From: Candidatus Kapaibacterium sp.
GTDB taxonomy: Bacteria; Bacteroidota; Ignavibacteria; Kapaibacteriales; UBA2268
Direction: 5' to 3'
NCBI GenBank assembly: GCA_023957315.1
Contig: JAMLHE010000005.1
Coordinates: forward strand, 233,132 to 287,119
DNA: 53,988 bases
Shown here in pieces: positions 38,344 through 47,922 of the stretch. The translations under genes and the position numbers were made by a program. Under the pieces are notes generated by a model. It saw nothing but the letters and a program-made list of their open reading frames with translations. It made no database searches and was not told the origin of the DNA. Each line of letters opens with the position of its first letter. The first letter of the stretch is position 1.

Positions 38344-40338
38344 GTGAAAAAAATTATTTTAAAGAAGACTAAATATGATGATGTAGGAATACAAAAATCA
38401 TATAAAATTAATTACCAGCACGATTTGAACCTTAGCCAATTTGAAGCAGTCATGCATAATAAGGGTCCGGCCTTAGTGATTGCCGGAGCAGGCACAGGCA
38501 AAACTCGCACTCTAATTTACCGCGTTTCGCGATTGATTGAAGACGGCATCCCGCCGGAATCTATACTCTTGTTGACTTTTACTCGCAAGGCATCGCAAGA
38601 GATGCTTTCCCGTGCAGCACTTCTACTTGATGGACGGGCAGAAAGCGTCTCTGGAGGCACTTTTCATTCATTTGCGTCGTTGATTTTGCGGCAATATGCT
38701 CAAGTTATGGGCTATGCCTCAAATTTCACTATACTCGACCAGAGCGACTCGCAAGATGTGATAAATTTACTGCGTCATGAATATACCGGGAAAAATGAGA
38801 AGCGGAGATTCCCTACTAAAGCGACTATCAGCAAGATTTGGAGTCTCGCCGTAAACACGCAATCGAGTGTTGATGATTTAATCCAAGACCAATTTCCATG
38901 GTATTTGAATGATACGGACAAAGTCAAAGAGCTGATTTTCAAGTATATCGAGTACAAGAAGCGTTATCAATTGATGGATTATGATGACCTATTGCTGAAT
39001 TTACTTTTTCTGATGAAAAATCATCCCGATGTGCTTGAGAAAATCAACAAAAAATATACTCAGGTCATGGTGGACGAATATCAAGATACCAACAGATTGC
39101 AACATGAGATAATACTTTTTTTGGCAGGAAAAAATCAAAATATTCTGGCTGTAGGCGACGATGCCCAATCAATTTACAGCTTTCGTGGAGCAAATTACCA
39201 AAATATAATGTTCTTCCCGAATTCATTCGAGGAGTGCAAGGTTTATAAAATTGAAGAAAATTACCGTAGCATTCAGCCGATACTGAATTTCAGCAATACA
39301 CTGATGAGTTCGGCAATATTCAAGTATGAGAAAAATTTGTTTTCCAAACGCGAATCTTCCGAAATGCCGAAAATCATAACTATGCAAACGGAGAGAATGC
39401 AATCAAAATTTATCGTCCAGCAAGTGTTGGAGCATCGCGAAGAGAACATTCCACTCGAAGACATGGCGATATTATTCAGGTCATCATTCCATGCATTTGA
39501 TTTGGAAATCGAACTCGAAAAAGCAAATATTCCTTTCCGAAAATTTGGCGGACTGAAGTTCATGGAAGTTGCTCACGTAAAAGATATAATCGCATATTTG
39601 CGAATTTTGGCAAATCCGATTGATGCCGTAAGTTGGCAACGCGTTCTGAAAATATTGCCCGGCGTTGGACCAATGACAGTTGACAAGGTGCTCGAACAAA
39701 TTTCGGACAACCAAGTCAATACATCTGATTATACGCAATTAGACAGCGGTTTGCGTTCGTTTGAGCACATTCACAAATTGTTCAAAAATCTTGGCGATGT
39801 TTCAAAATCGAAATTGAGTATAGCCGATAAAACCGCCCTATTGACCGAATATTACCGACCTTATCTGCAAGAAAAGTATGACGATTGGCAAAAGCGATGG
39901 AAAGACCTCGAAACATTGATTTCAATTTCTGAGCGCTATCGTTCCTTGGATAATTTCCTGAATGAATTATCGCTCGACCCGCCCAATGAATCGGTATCGG
40001 AATTGACACCGGAATCGAAAGAAGAGGAATATCTCACACTTTCGACCATTCATTCTGCAAAGGGGCTCGAATGGCGAGTCGTGTTTTTGATTTGGGCTTT
40101 GGAAGGGAAATTTCCATCTTCAAAATCGTCTGATTCGATAGACCAAATGGAGGAAGAGCGACGATTATTCTACGTGGCTTGCACTCGTGCTAAGGATTAT
40201 CTGTATGTCACATATCCAACTAATATTTTCGACCGAGAATCCGGATTTGTGTTGAGCGAACCATCTCGATTTCTTGAAAATATCAATGATGAGTTCGCCG
40301 AAAGATATGTGGTTTCCGAGGAGGACGACGAAGAGTGA
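38344..40338 (+). CDS. UvrD/Rep-family ATP-dependent DNA helicase
   Basis: 664 aa from a GTG. Superfamily 1A motifs are in order: Walker A AGAGTGKTRTL (about residue 50), VMVDEYQDTN, GDDAQSIYSFRGAN, EENYRS, LSTIHSAKGLEWRVVFLI and FYVACTRAKDYLYV. It unwinds DNA 3' to 5' in repair or replication restart; the exact member (UvrD, PcrA or Rep) is not decided. It overlaps the next gene by four bases (GTGA), so the two are translationally coupled. Confidence 0.92.
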   Translation: MKKIILKKTKYDDVGIQKSYKINYQHDLNLSQFEAVMHNKGPALVIAGAGTGKTRTLIYRVSRLIEDGIPPESILLLTFTRKASQEMLSRAALLLDGRAESVSGGTFHSFASLILRQYAQVMGYASNFTILDQSDSQDVINLLRHEYTGKNEKRRFPTKATISKIWSLAVNTQSSVDDLIQDQFPWYLNDTDKVKELIFKYIEYKKRYQLMDYDDLLLNLLFLMKNHPDVLEKINKKYTQVMVDEYQDTNRLQHEIILFLAGKNQNILAVGDDAQSIYSFRGANYQNIMFFPNSFEECKVYKIEENYRSIQPILNFSNTLMSSAIFKYEKNLFSKRESSEMPKIITMQTERMQSKFIVQQVLEHREENIPLEDMAILFRSSFHAFDLEIELEKANIPFRKFGGLKFMEVAHVKDIIAYLRILANPIDAVSWQRVLKILPGVGPMTVDKVLEQISDNQVNTSDYTQLDSGLRSFEHIHKLFKNLGDVSKSKLSIADKTALLTEYYRPYLQEKYDDWQKRWKDLETLISISERYRSLDNFLNELSLDPPNESVSELTPESKEEEYLTLSTIHSAKGLEWRVVFLIWALEGKFPSSKSSDSIDQMEEERRLFYVACTRAKDYLYVTYPTNIFDRESGFVLSEPSRFLENINDEFAERYVVSEEDDEE

Positions 40339-41525
40339 GCCGGAAACGCATACTTTTTCTGACGACACGATTCCCCTATCCCCCGATTGGTGGCGATAAA
40401 TTGAAAGCATTCAATATGCTCAAAATTTTAGCGAAACATTATGATGTGAAGATGATTGCTTGGAGTTATCGAAATTTGCCGAGTGTTTCCGATTTGGAAA
40501 TAGTCAAATCGCTCGGTGTTGAAGTCGAAGTTTTAAAATTCGACCCGGCTAAAGGTGCTTTAAATTGTGGATTGAAATTATTTTCCAAATTGCCTTTCGA
40601 GATTTCCTTTTATAATTTGAGTGAGTTTCAGTCAGCGGTTTTAAAAAGCGTGAAAAATGATAATATTGATGTTGTTGTCGCCTTTTTCATGCGTTCAGGA
40701 GAATTTGTCAAGGACTTAGATATAAAAAAACTCTTAGTTGCCGAAGATTGCCGAACATTATATCAACAACGTTCATACGAGCAAACAGACAAGTTTTTGC
40801 AAAAAATCGTAAGATACCACGAATGGAAAAAGCTGCAAAAGTATGAAATGGAAATGATGGACAATTTCGATGCTGTAAGTTTCGTAACCGAGCATGATAT
40901 TTCGAGCATCAGAAACATCAATCCAAGCGGAAATTATCAAATTCTGACAAATGGAACTGATGTAGAGCATTATAAAGACAGCTCCGTACGCGAACCCAAA
41001 ACCTTACTTTTTGCAGGAAAGATGAACGTACATTCAAACCAGATTTCTGCAATTCAACTCGCTAAGGAAATTTTTCCATCTGTTGTGAAAGCTGTTCCGG
41101 ATGTCAAATTGATTATTGCCGGCGCTGATATGAATGCGGAAATCCGCAGTCTTGCATCGGAAAATATCGAAATTATCGAAAATGTAGGTGATATGCTTTC
41201 GCTCTACCAAAGAGCCACAATATTTATCAATCCGCACCGAGGAGGCTCCGGAATACAAAATAAACTTTTGGAAGCCTTATCTTGCGGCTGCCCGGTTGTA
41301 ACGACTACAACCGGCAATCAGGGAATCAACGGAGTTGACGGGCAGCATTTAGTCATCGCAAATGATAGCAATGATTTTACACAGAAAATAATAAAACTGC
41401 TTGGCGATGAAGATTTGCGAGCCAAAATTGGCGTTGAGGCAAGAAATTTGATTCTCCAAACTCACACTTGGGATGTGGTCGAATCACAACTTTTATCAAT
41501 TATGAATGGAATTTTAGATGAATAA
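40335..41525 (+). CDS. GT4-type glycosyltransferase
   Basis: 396 aa, starting with a GTG that overlaps the helicase stop. The N-terminal part has LTTRFPYPPIGGDKLKAF, typical of GT4 acceptor domains. The C-terminal part has KMNVHSNQISAI, then NPHRGGSGIQNKLLEALSCGCPV, the GT4 donor-binding motif. It transfers a sugar from a nucleotide sugar in the cytosol; the product is unknown. It overlaps the HAD phosphatase gene by eight bases, a context suited to glycan or heptose metabolism. Confidence 0.88.
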   Translation: MSRKRILFLTTRFPYPPIGGDKLKAFNMLKILAKHYDVKMIAWSYRNLPSVSDLEIVKSLGVEVEVLKFDPAKGALNCGLKLFSKLPFEISFYNLSEFQSAVLKSVKNDNIDVVVAFFMRSGEFVKDLDIKKLLVAEDCRTLYQQRSYEQTDKFLQKIVRYHEWKKLQKYEMEMMDNFDAVSFVTEHDISSIRNINPSGNYQILTNGTDVEHYKDSSVREPKTLLFAGKMNVHSNQISAIQLAKEIFPSVVKAVPDVKLIIAGADMNAEIRSLASENIEIIENVGDMLSLYQRATIFINPHRGGSGIQNKLLEALSCGCPVVTTTTGNQGINGVDGQHLVIANDSNDFTQKIIKLLGDEDLRAKIGVEARNLILQTHTWDVVESQLLSIMNGILDE

Positions 41526-42045
41526 ATCGATATTTTTTGATAGAGACGGAATTATTAATAAACGGCTCGTGGACGAATATGTCTGCAAAATCGAAGATTT
41601 TGAATTGATGGAAGACATCATCGATATTTTGAAATATGTAAAAATGAAAGAATATCTGGCGATTGTGGTTACAAATCAGCAGGGAATTGGCAAGGGCTTG
41701 ATGAGCGAAGATGATTTGATTTTAATTCATGACCATATGCAAAATGTTTTGCAAGAACGAGCAGGAGAAAGATTTGACGCTATTTTTTATTGTCCGGAAC
41801 TTGCCGAAAGTAATCATCCACGCCGAAAGCCCAATCCAGGAATGCTATTGGAAGCGATGGAATTGTATGACATTGACCAAAAGCAGTCTTTGATGATTGG
41901 CGATAGCATTTCGGACGCTCAAGCTGCTATTAATGCCGGAATAAAGTGCATTTTAATCGGTGATTTTGAATTTCAGCATTCAGATGTTAAGGTTTTGCCT
42001 GACTTGGAAAACTTACTTATAAATATTAATCAGTTTATTACGTGA
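41518..42045 (+). CDS. HAD-family histidinol-phosphate/heptose-type phosphatase
   Basis: 175 aa. HAD motif I is FFDRDGIIN, with VVTNQQGIGKG following and DSISDAQAAINAG as motif III/IV. This layout is that of the HisB-N/GmhB group (D-glycero-D-manno-heptose 1,7-bisphosphate phosphatase). The Cys/His zinc-loop usual for GmhB is reduced here to CPELAESNHPRRKPNPGM, with only one Cys, so specificity is uncertain. Sugar-phosphate removal is inferred; the neighbouring GT4 gene supports a glycan role. Confidence 0.78.
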   Translation: MNKSIFFDRDGIINKRLVDEYVCKIEDFELMEDIIDILKYVKMKEYLAIVVTNQQGIGKGLMSEDDLILIHDHMQNVLQERAGERFDAIFYCPELAESNHPRRKPNPGMLLEAMELYDIDQKQSLMIGDSISDAQAAINAGIKCILIGDFEFQHSDVKVLPDLENLLININQFIT

Positions 42046-42076
42046 TTTTAATTTTACGATAGAGAAGTTTGCAAAT

Positions 42077-42730
42077 ATGTTTGAAATGGCGATAGAATTT
42101 TTGAGTACCGTTCCTTGGTATTGGGTACTTGTAATAGCCTTCCTGACGACACTTATAGAGAATGTTTTCCCTCCCGCGCCCGGTGATTCGATTTTGGTAT
42201 TTACCGGTACTCTAATCGGAATAGGCGTAGTGGGATTTGTACCTTTACTTTTAGTTTCGACGCTTGGTTCAACTCTCGGTTTTGCCATTATGTTTTACTT
42301 TGGTTCAAAGTTTGACCGTGCAATCATGGAATCCGGTCGCTTTAAGTTTATTTCCCGAGAAGCCTTGATAAAAGTAGAAAAGTGGTTTCAAATATATGGC
42401 TACAGACTTATAGTCGCAAATAGATTTTTGTCCGGAACACGCGCCGTAATTTCATTTTTTGCCGGAATGTCAAAGCTAAACTTTACCAAAACTATAATTC
42501 TATCTGCACTAAGCTCTCTAATTTGGAATTCGATTTTGTTATATTTCGGATATGCGTTTGGGGATAATTGGGAAAAAATAGACGAATACCTTTCGCTATA
42601 TGGCAAGATTATATTCCCTGTTGCTGGATTAATTATCGTATTTTTTATAGTTCGATGGTTTATAAATAATAAGAACGGTTCCAACGGTAAAAATAAAAAA
42701 GAGCCTCAGGAAAAACCTGAGACTCTTTAA
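42077..42730 (+). CDS. DedA/VTT-domain membrane protein
   Basis: 217 aa with about five membrane segments. The DedA motif ENVFPPAPGD near residue 28 and NRFLSGTRAVISFFAGMSKL near residue 115 are the characteristic pair. Members of this family flip or scramble lipids and support membrane homeostasis; which lipid is not known here. Its last codons form part of a terminator hairpin, so the gene end and the transcription stop coincide. Confidence 0.9.
   Translation: MFEMAIEFLSTVPWYWVLVIAFLTTLIENVFPPAPGDSILVFTGTLIGIGVVGFVPLLLVSTLGSTLGFAIMFYFGSKFDRAIMESGRFKFISREALIKVEKWFQIYGYRLIVANRFLSGTRAVISFFAGMSKLNFTKTIILSALSSLIWNSILLYFGYAFGDNWEKIDEYLSLYGKIIFPVAGLIIVFFIVRWFINNKNGSNGKNKKEPQEKPETL
42698..42728. 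terminator. Bidirectional terminator overlapping the DedA stop codon
   Basis: AAAGAG-C-CTCAGG (42698-42710) pairs with CCTGAG-A-CTCTTT (42716-42728), with one internal mismatch pair and a 5-nt loop. The stop codon of the DedA gene begins at the last base. It also ends the convergent Fn3 gene. Confidence 0.88.
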
Positions 42731-42750
42731 GAAATCTTAAAATTTGTACT

Positions 42751-44745
42751 TTATCTTGTTATGTTAAACGGATTGATAAATGCTTTTTCGCCAATTTTAA
42801 CAATTGCAAAATATTTACCTGATGCAAAATTACTGATTGAGCGTTCCAAATTCAATTGCGAACCACTAATCATACCGAGATTTTCACTTACTAACAAGTT
42901 GCCTTTGATGTCACGTATTTCGAATTCTGCATTTTGATTACTATCGAAATCGAGTGTGATTTGGATAAAATCTTGTGCAGGATTGGGCGAAATTTTCATC
43001 ACGCTTCCTGAGTAAATGCTTTTGACATCGCCACCTAACATAGTCGTGAAGCTTCTTGTTTCTGACCATTCTGAAACATTAATACCATCAGTTGACAATA
43101 CTCTCCAGTAATATGTTGTGTATGATTCAAAACCGGATAATGTAATTGAGTTGGTTTCTGTTTGATCTGATATAAATGTTTCATCGAAATTTTCATCTTC
43201 AGCAATATCAATTATCCAAAATGTAGCATTTTCGTCATTTTCCCAAGTGAATGTGATATTATTTAATGGTAAATCTTCACTACCATCAGCAGGCTCAAGC
43301 AATGTAGGCGGGTCGAGTACAACTACTTCACCTTCGATAACAAAGTACCATGTTTGCGACCATTCAGACCAAGCTTCACCATTATTAACTTGCACATGCC
43401 AGAAGTAATTTCCGGGTTCTAACTCATAATCAAATTCAAGAGTATTTGTCATACGTGGGTACTCAAAATAAATAACGTCTGTGAAATTCATGTCGGTAGC
43501 TACTTCAATTTTCCAAGAATAATCTACTCCTGCAGCTTCTTCCCAAACGAGTGTAGGCATATTTGTTTCAACTACTTCGCCATTTGTAGGGCTAATTAGC
43601 ATTGGCGGGTCAGGTACTGTTATATCATCAGGAACTTTTGTTTTGAAATTCCAAATCGAGGAAAATTCTGAAATTTCCTCACCTCTGATAGACCTTACTC
43701 TCCAATAATATGTAGTTCCGAATTCAAGTTCGTAAACATTTTGTGATGTAGCCGAAATTGTAGCTTCAAAATCCATAATGCTAAATCCGGGATTTGATGA
43801 AACTTGCACATGATACATAATTTCGTCTTCAGCTTGTATCTCGTCGGTATCTTTGTCAATAGCGACCACACCCTGAGCTTCCCATTCCAAAAGCACAGGT
43901 AGTTCGAGGTCAACCGAATTATTGGCAGGCGAAAGCAGTGTCGGTGGCATCAATTCAATAGTTCCGCCGATTTCAGAATAAGTTACGCTCTTAGTATAAA
44001 CCGGGGTCCCCGGGAATCCGATATAAGAAACAACAATATCGCTAATTGTTAATATTGGCTGAGTTGAAGTAGATGCATGCCAACCATAGTTCGTCATTTC
44101 AGTTTTGATAATCATTGGAGGAAAACCTTCCATGACATATACAGTATCGTAAGTTGTTGATTCGTAATAAAGCCTGTAAACATTGTCATATTGCATTCCT
44201 GCAGGCATTTTAAGAGTACCGTATGCATCGTATTCGACCATCGTTTCACCGTAGCGATTCATTTCCATTTCACCTTCTTCTGTTTCAATATAAAACGTTG
44301 ATTTATAGTTCGCTGAGAATTTGTCGTTGAATGAAAATGGAAATTTCAAATGTTGGTCATAAGGAGAATCGATGATTTCGTATAATTCAAAAGCACCGAT
44401 TCCGAGCCTGAAGAATCCTTCCGATGTTTCACGATAGAATACAGCAGCAGTGTCAGTCATTTGTGCAATTGTTGCTAAAGGGAATTTGTCCTTTTGAGGA
44501 GCAAAAGCAGGGTCAATATATTCTAAAACAGTCATATAATCAGAACCACTCAAACGAGTCAGAGATGAAAAGTCCCAATTAATGTTAGCTCCCGAATTAC
44601 CTTGAACAACTCCAACGGTATCGCAATCGTACAGTACAAATTTGTCTCCAATTTCCGGCATTATATCTCTCACAATAGTTGGTTGAGAGTATAAATGGAT
44701 AGATGATAAAATGAAAACGACAAAAAGTAAACTAATTCTTAACAT
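42751..44745 (-). CDS. Fibronectin type III T9SS-exported protein
   Basis: 664 aa from the ATG at 44745. GGAGG lies six nucleotides before it and a signal peptide follows (MLRISLLFVVFILSSIHLYS), so the start is firm; a longer in-frame TTG extension is unlikely. About 260 residues of unknown beta-rich sequence follow. Three Fn3-type domains then run from about 260 to 575: each starts PPTLLSPA-, PPMLISPT- or PPTLLEPADGS-like and has TYYWRVRS or NYFWHVQV. The C-terminus is a T9SS type A sorting domain (ISPNPAQDFIQITLDF, then ASGKYFAIVKIG). It should be displayed or released outside the cell. Confidence 0.9.
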   Translation of the reverse strand: MLRISLLFVVFILSSIHLYSQPTIVRDIMPEIGDKFVLYDCDTVGVVQGNSGANINWDFSSLTRLSGSDYMTVLEYIDPAFAPQKDKFPLATIAQMTDTAAVFYRETSEGFFRLGIGAFELYEIIDSPYDQHLKFPFSFNDKFSANYKSTFYIETEEGEMEMNRYGETMVEYDAYGTLKMPAGMQYDNVYRLYYESTTYDTVYVMEGFPPMIIKTEMTNYGWHASTSTQPILTISDIVVSYIGFPGTPVYTKSVTYSEIGGTIELMPPTLLSPANNSVDLELPVLLEWEAQGVVAIDKDTDEIQAEDEIMYHVQVSSNPGFSIMDFEATISATSQNVYELEFGTTYYWRVRSIRGEEISEFSSIWNFKTKVPDDITVPDPPMLISPTNGEVVETNMPTLVWEEAAGVDYSWKIEVATDMNFTDVIYFEYPRMTNTLEFDYELEPGNYFWHVQVNNGEAWSEWSQTWYFVIEGEVVVLDPPTLLEPADGSEDLPLNNITFTWENDENATFWIIDIAEDENFDETFISDQTETNSITLSGFESYTTYYWRVLSTDGINVSEWSETRSFTTMLGGDVKSIYSGSVMKISPNPAQDFIQITLDFDSNQNAEFEIRDIKGNLLVSENLGMISGSQLNLERSISNFASGKYFAIVKIGEKAFINPFNITR

Positions 44746-44775
44746 AATACCTCCAAATTTATTAATAGATGTTTT

Positions 44776-44806
44776 CAAAAATAAAGATAGTTTGGACAAA
44801 GTAAAA
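44776..44806 (-). promoter_or_regulatory. Bacteroidota-type promoter for the Fn3 gene
   Basis: On the minus strand TATTTTTG (44783-44776) matches TAnnTTTG, with TTTT at 44806-44803 as the upstream box and a 19-nt spacer between. The 5' leader to the ATG at 44745 would be about 25 nt. Confidence 0.4.
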
Positions 44807-45121
44807 ATTTATTTTGTTCTAAAACCTAAAACAATCACACAATTCTACGATTCTAACCAAATTCGGCATTAAATTTGTAACTATTTAAACGTTATAAACG
44901 TCTATTTGGTATAGAATTGTAAGGTTTCGACATTTTTTTTGACTATTTGTATTTTTTTAGTTTTGATGAGAGGAATTTTGATTTGCATTTGAAAAGAATT
45001 TGAAAGATTTTAGGTTTCTTTCGTCATATATAATGATGTGATTTACACGTTGCAGAATATTTGTTGATAAAAAAACAGAAATTTATTTTGTACTTTAGAA
45101 AATAATACTTAATTTTGAAAC
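44807..45121. other. AT-rich divergent intergenic region
   Basis: Together with the promoter region for the Fn3 gene, this makes a 376-bp gap between divergent genes. It is very AT-rich and carries no coding frame, hairpin or repeat that I could identify. A promoter for the plus-strand gene at 45122 should lie here but I could not assign one with confidence. Confidence 0.6.
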
Positions 45122-45553
45122 ATGAGAAGTACAATATTAGTGATTCTTATAGCGATGGGATTGATTACAATCGGTTTAGCTTCCGATAGTATATTGCAGT
45201 CCTTTACAGCCGAATCTTCCGGCGACAATGTTACCGTCAAATGGACGACATCTGACGAGTCTGTCATCAAACGTTTTGAAATCGAGCGCTCAGTAGGCGA
45301 CGAAAACTACAAACGTATCCATTCTGTATTAGCAAAGGGTTCGCCCAGCAACTACAGTTTCCGTGATGATGAAGCATTCATGAAAGATGACTTCGAATAC
45401 ACCCCTGATTTGCAATCTCAAAACTTTTATAGTTACAGAATCAAAATCATTGCAAATGATAATACTGCCACATTTAGCGATGTAGCTTATGTAAAGCATA
45501 ACACAAGCAGCATAAGACGCACTTGGGGCATGATTAAAGAAATGTTCAGGTAA
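45122..45553 (+). CDS. Small secreted Fn3-like protein
   Basis: 143 aa. A signal peptide ends near LASDS (residue 20). The rest is one beta-sandwich of the type common in Bacteroidota secreted proteins: VKWTTSDESVIKRFEIERS, then YSYRIKIIANDNTATFSDVAY. No sorting domain is visible. It is 10 bp upstream of the metalloprotease gene and may function with it outside the cytoplasm, but no specific role can be given. Confidence 0.72.
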   Translation: MRSTILVILIAMGLITIGLASDSILQSFTAESSGDNVTVKWTTSDESVIKRFEIERSVGDENYKRIHSVLAKGSPSNYSFRDDEAFMKDDFEYTPDLQSQNFYSYRIKIIANDNTATFSDVAYVKHNTSSIRRTWGMIKEMFR

Positions 45554-45563
45554 GACCTCCTCA

Positions 45564-47270
45564 ATGACTCAAAACAATTTATATCGTGTCATAGTTTTGG
45601 CATTTTTTTTCGTTTTGTTTAAACCCAACATTTCACTTTCCAAAGACGACCACCACAGTAACAAATGCGGATTCCACCTTATCCATTCTACCGATGGCAG
45701 AGATGCTTTGATGCGTAGGGTTGACTACGAAAATGGAGTTCCTAAAGTCGGGCAAAAAACTCATATTTCACCGAAAGGTGTTTTCATTATTCATTATGAC
45801 ATTACCGGATTGAACGCTCCCGATTTGAAAGATTCGAATATGAATGGCGTGCCTGATTACATTGACTCCGTAGCATATTACATGGACAAGGCGTACGAAT
45901 TGCAAGTTGAACAATTGGGTTATGTCTCCCCTGCTCCTGATGGCGGCAGACGTGGCACTCATGAATATGATATTTATATTTGGGATTTGGGCAACAGTGA
46001 CGACGACCCAATGCACCCAAACTATCATGCGGGAGGATTATACGGTTATACTTGGTTTGATGAAGAAATTGACTATGTTGACTCACCCGGATTCGATAAA
46101 TTTTATTCCTACATCGTCCTTGATAATGATTACAGCCCAACGGATTCGATACGTCCTCAAAGCCAACCAAGTCGAGCCAGACAAGCATACAGCACATTTG
46201 GAATGGAAGGACTAAAAATAACTGCTACCCATGAGTTCCAACACGCTATTCAATTAATGTACGGCAGAAGCTTTCCGGCTTCGATTGGCATTATGGAAAT
46301 GTGCGCTGTTTCGATGGAAATGAGGCAATACCCCGAAATCAACGATTATCTTCAATATGTTCGACATATTTTTAACAATATGTCTTCGTATCCTTTTGGC
46401 GTTGATAGTCCCGATATGGGCTATGGTTACTCGCTTTTTGCAAAATATTTGATTCTAAACCATGGCGATAATGTTTTGAAAAGGCTTTGGGAATTGGTCG
46501 GCAATAAAATTGAAGTTTATTCTGCCTTGGATAGCGCCCTCAAGGAAATAAGCACAGATTTGAAGAAAGAATTGTTCAAATTTTCGGAATGGGCATATCA
46601 TACAGGCAGTCGTTCTGTTGAAGGTTTGTACTTCCCAAATGCCTCGAGTCTGCCCGAAATCAAATTCTTCGGGACTCAAGTTTATTCGAGCCCTTCTGTG
46701 TCAGATTCGCGAACTTTAGACCCATTGGAGATCCGTTCACTACGGTATATTTTCAAAAACGGGAAAGACATAACCAATGACACTGTCGATGTGGTGCTTG
46801 TAAATTCGGATTTGAATGCGGCAAAAAACCAGTTCAAAATTAAGCGCGATTATTTTGTTGGCATTTCCGAATCGCAGCAAAGCGGTTGGGAAGCATTACC
46901 AAATCTGAATTATTATTATACTGTCGAATCAGACCATGAATTCCTCAAATCAAAAATATACGTACGCAAAGGCGACGTTTTATTCGAGATTGATTATGCT
47001 TTCCCGAATTCGTTTAATCCTGAAATTGACGAAGCACTACATTTCCCTGCTCCCGAAGGCTCAAATTTGTACGAAAATTTGGAAGTTATCATCTACAATG
47101 CCGATATGGTTGCACTGAAAACCGAGAAATTGGCTGTCGGTTCATTCAACGGACGGAAAGTGTTGAGTTGGACTAACTTTCCGAACGATTTGGCAAATGG
47201 AATTTATATTTATGGGATTTATCATAAAGATGATTTGAGTGTAGGCAAATTTACGGTACTGAAGAAATGA
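45564..47270 (+). CDS. MXAN_6640-like secreted zinc metalloprotease
   Basis: 568 aa. A signal peptide is visible at the N-terminus (VIVLAFFFVLFKPNISLS). The zinc-binding motif is HEFQH at residues 223-227 within ITATHEFQHAIQLMYG, preceded by DSNMNGVPDYIDSVAYYMDKAY. The combination resembles the MXAN_6640 family of putative gluzincin metalloproteases. The third ligand may be a Glu in IMEMCAVSMEM, about 20 residues later. The C-terminus (NGIYIYGIYHKDDLSVGKF) resembles a T9SS sorting domain. It overlaps the ABC ATPase gene by four bases (ATGA). Confidence 0.82.
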   Translation: MTQNNLYRVIVLAFFFVLFKPNISLSKDDHHSNKCGFHLIHSTDGRDALMRRVDYENGVPKVGQKTHISPKGVFIIHYDITGLNAPDLKDSNMNGVPDYIDSVAYYMDKAYELQVEQLGYVSPAPDGGRRGTHEYDIYIWDLGNSDDDPMHPNYHAGGLYGYTWFDEEIDYVDSPGFDKFYSYIVLDNDYSPTDSIRPQSQPSRARQAYSTFGMEGLKITATHEFQHAIQLMYGRSFPASIGIMEMCAVSMEMRQYPEINDYLQYVRHIFNNMSSYPFGVDSPDMGYGYSLFAKYLILNHGDNVLKRLWELVGNKIEVYSALDSALKEISTDLKKELFKFSEWAYHTGSRSVEGLYFPNASSLPEIKFFGTQVYSSPSVSDSRTLDPLEIRSLRYIFKNGKDITNDTVDVVLVNSDLNAAKNQFKIKRDYFVGISESQQSGWEALPNLNYYYTVESDHEFLKSKIYVRKGDVLFEIDYAFPNSFNPEIDEALHFPAPEGSNLYENLEVIIYNADMVALKTEKLAVGSFNGRKVLSWTNFPNDLANGIYIYGIYHKDDLSVGKFTVLKK

Positions 47271-47908
47271 TTATGAGAGATTTCCTCTTCAAAACAGATG
47301 CGATAGCCAAATCTTATACCGGCAAAAGTTTCATTTACAACAATTTTTCAATTGAAATCCGCCCGGGCGATGTGATTGCAATTACAGGCGAAAACGGCTC
47401 AGGCAAATCAACTTTGCTGAAAACTATGGCAGGAATCATCAATCCAAGTCGTGGCAAAATCAGCTTTACCAAAAATGGAAATGAGATAGCCGCAGATGAC
47501 CATAATCTTCATTTTGGATTTGTTGCACCATACGTAAACTTGTATGAAGAATTTACACCAATCGAACAATTTGAGATATTTTGCAAATTGAAGGGAATCC
47601 CCATAGACCTTGGATTATTCGACAATCTGATGCTTGAATTCAACTTGCACAAACATGCCCACAAGGAAATCCGAAATTTTTCCTCCGGAATGAAGCAAAG
47701 GATGAAATTCATTTTAGCTTTGGCACATGATACGGATTTGCTGTTTCTTGACGAGCCGACATCAAATTTAGACAATACAGGCATCGAAATCGTCGGTGAA
47801 TTAATAAAAAGGAAATCATCAAATTCTTGTGGCATTGTGATCGCTACAAACGAGGACAGAGAAAAACGGCTATGCAATGCTTTTTTCGATTTGATGGATT
47901 ATCAATAA
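47267..47908 (+). CDS. CcmA-like ABC transporter ATP-binding protein
   Basis: 213 aa, a normal length. Walker A is GENGSGKST (residues about 44-52), the signature loop FSSGMKQRM, and Walker B LLFLDEPTSNLD. The Q-loop position reads FVAPYV, with no Gln, and the H-loop has Asn in IATNED in place of His. Both features are found in CcmA-like ATPases of the Bacteroidota, which are known in haem export for cytochrome c maturation. The partner permease CcmB is not next to it, so its assignment stays open. It shares one base with the transglycosylase frame if that starts at the first ATG. Confidence 0.85.
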   Translation: MIMRDFLFKTDAIAKSYTGKSFIYNNFSIEIRPGDVIAITGENGSGKSTLLKTMAGIINPSRGKISFTKNGNEIAADDHNLHFGFVAPYVNLYEEFTPIEQFEIFCKLKGIPIDLGLFDNLMLEFNLHKHAHKEIRNFSSGMKQRMKFILALAHDTDLLFLDEPTSNLDNTGIEIVGELIKRKSSNSCGIVIATNEDREKRLCNAFFDLMDYQ

Positions 47909-47922
47909 TGCAAGGAATCCTT

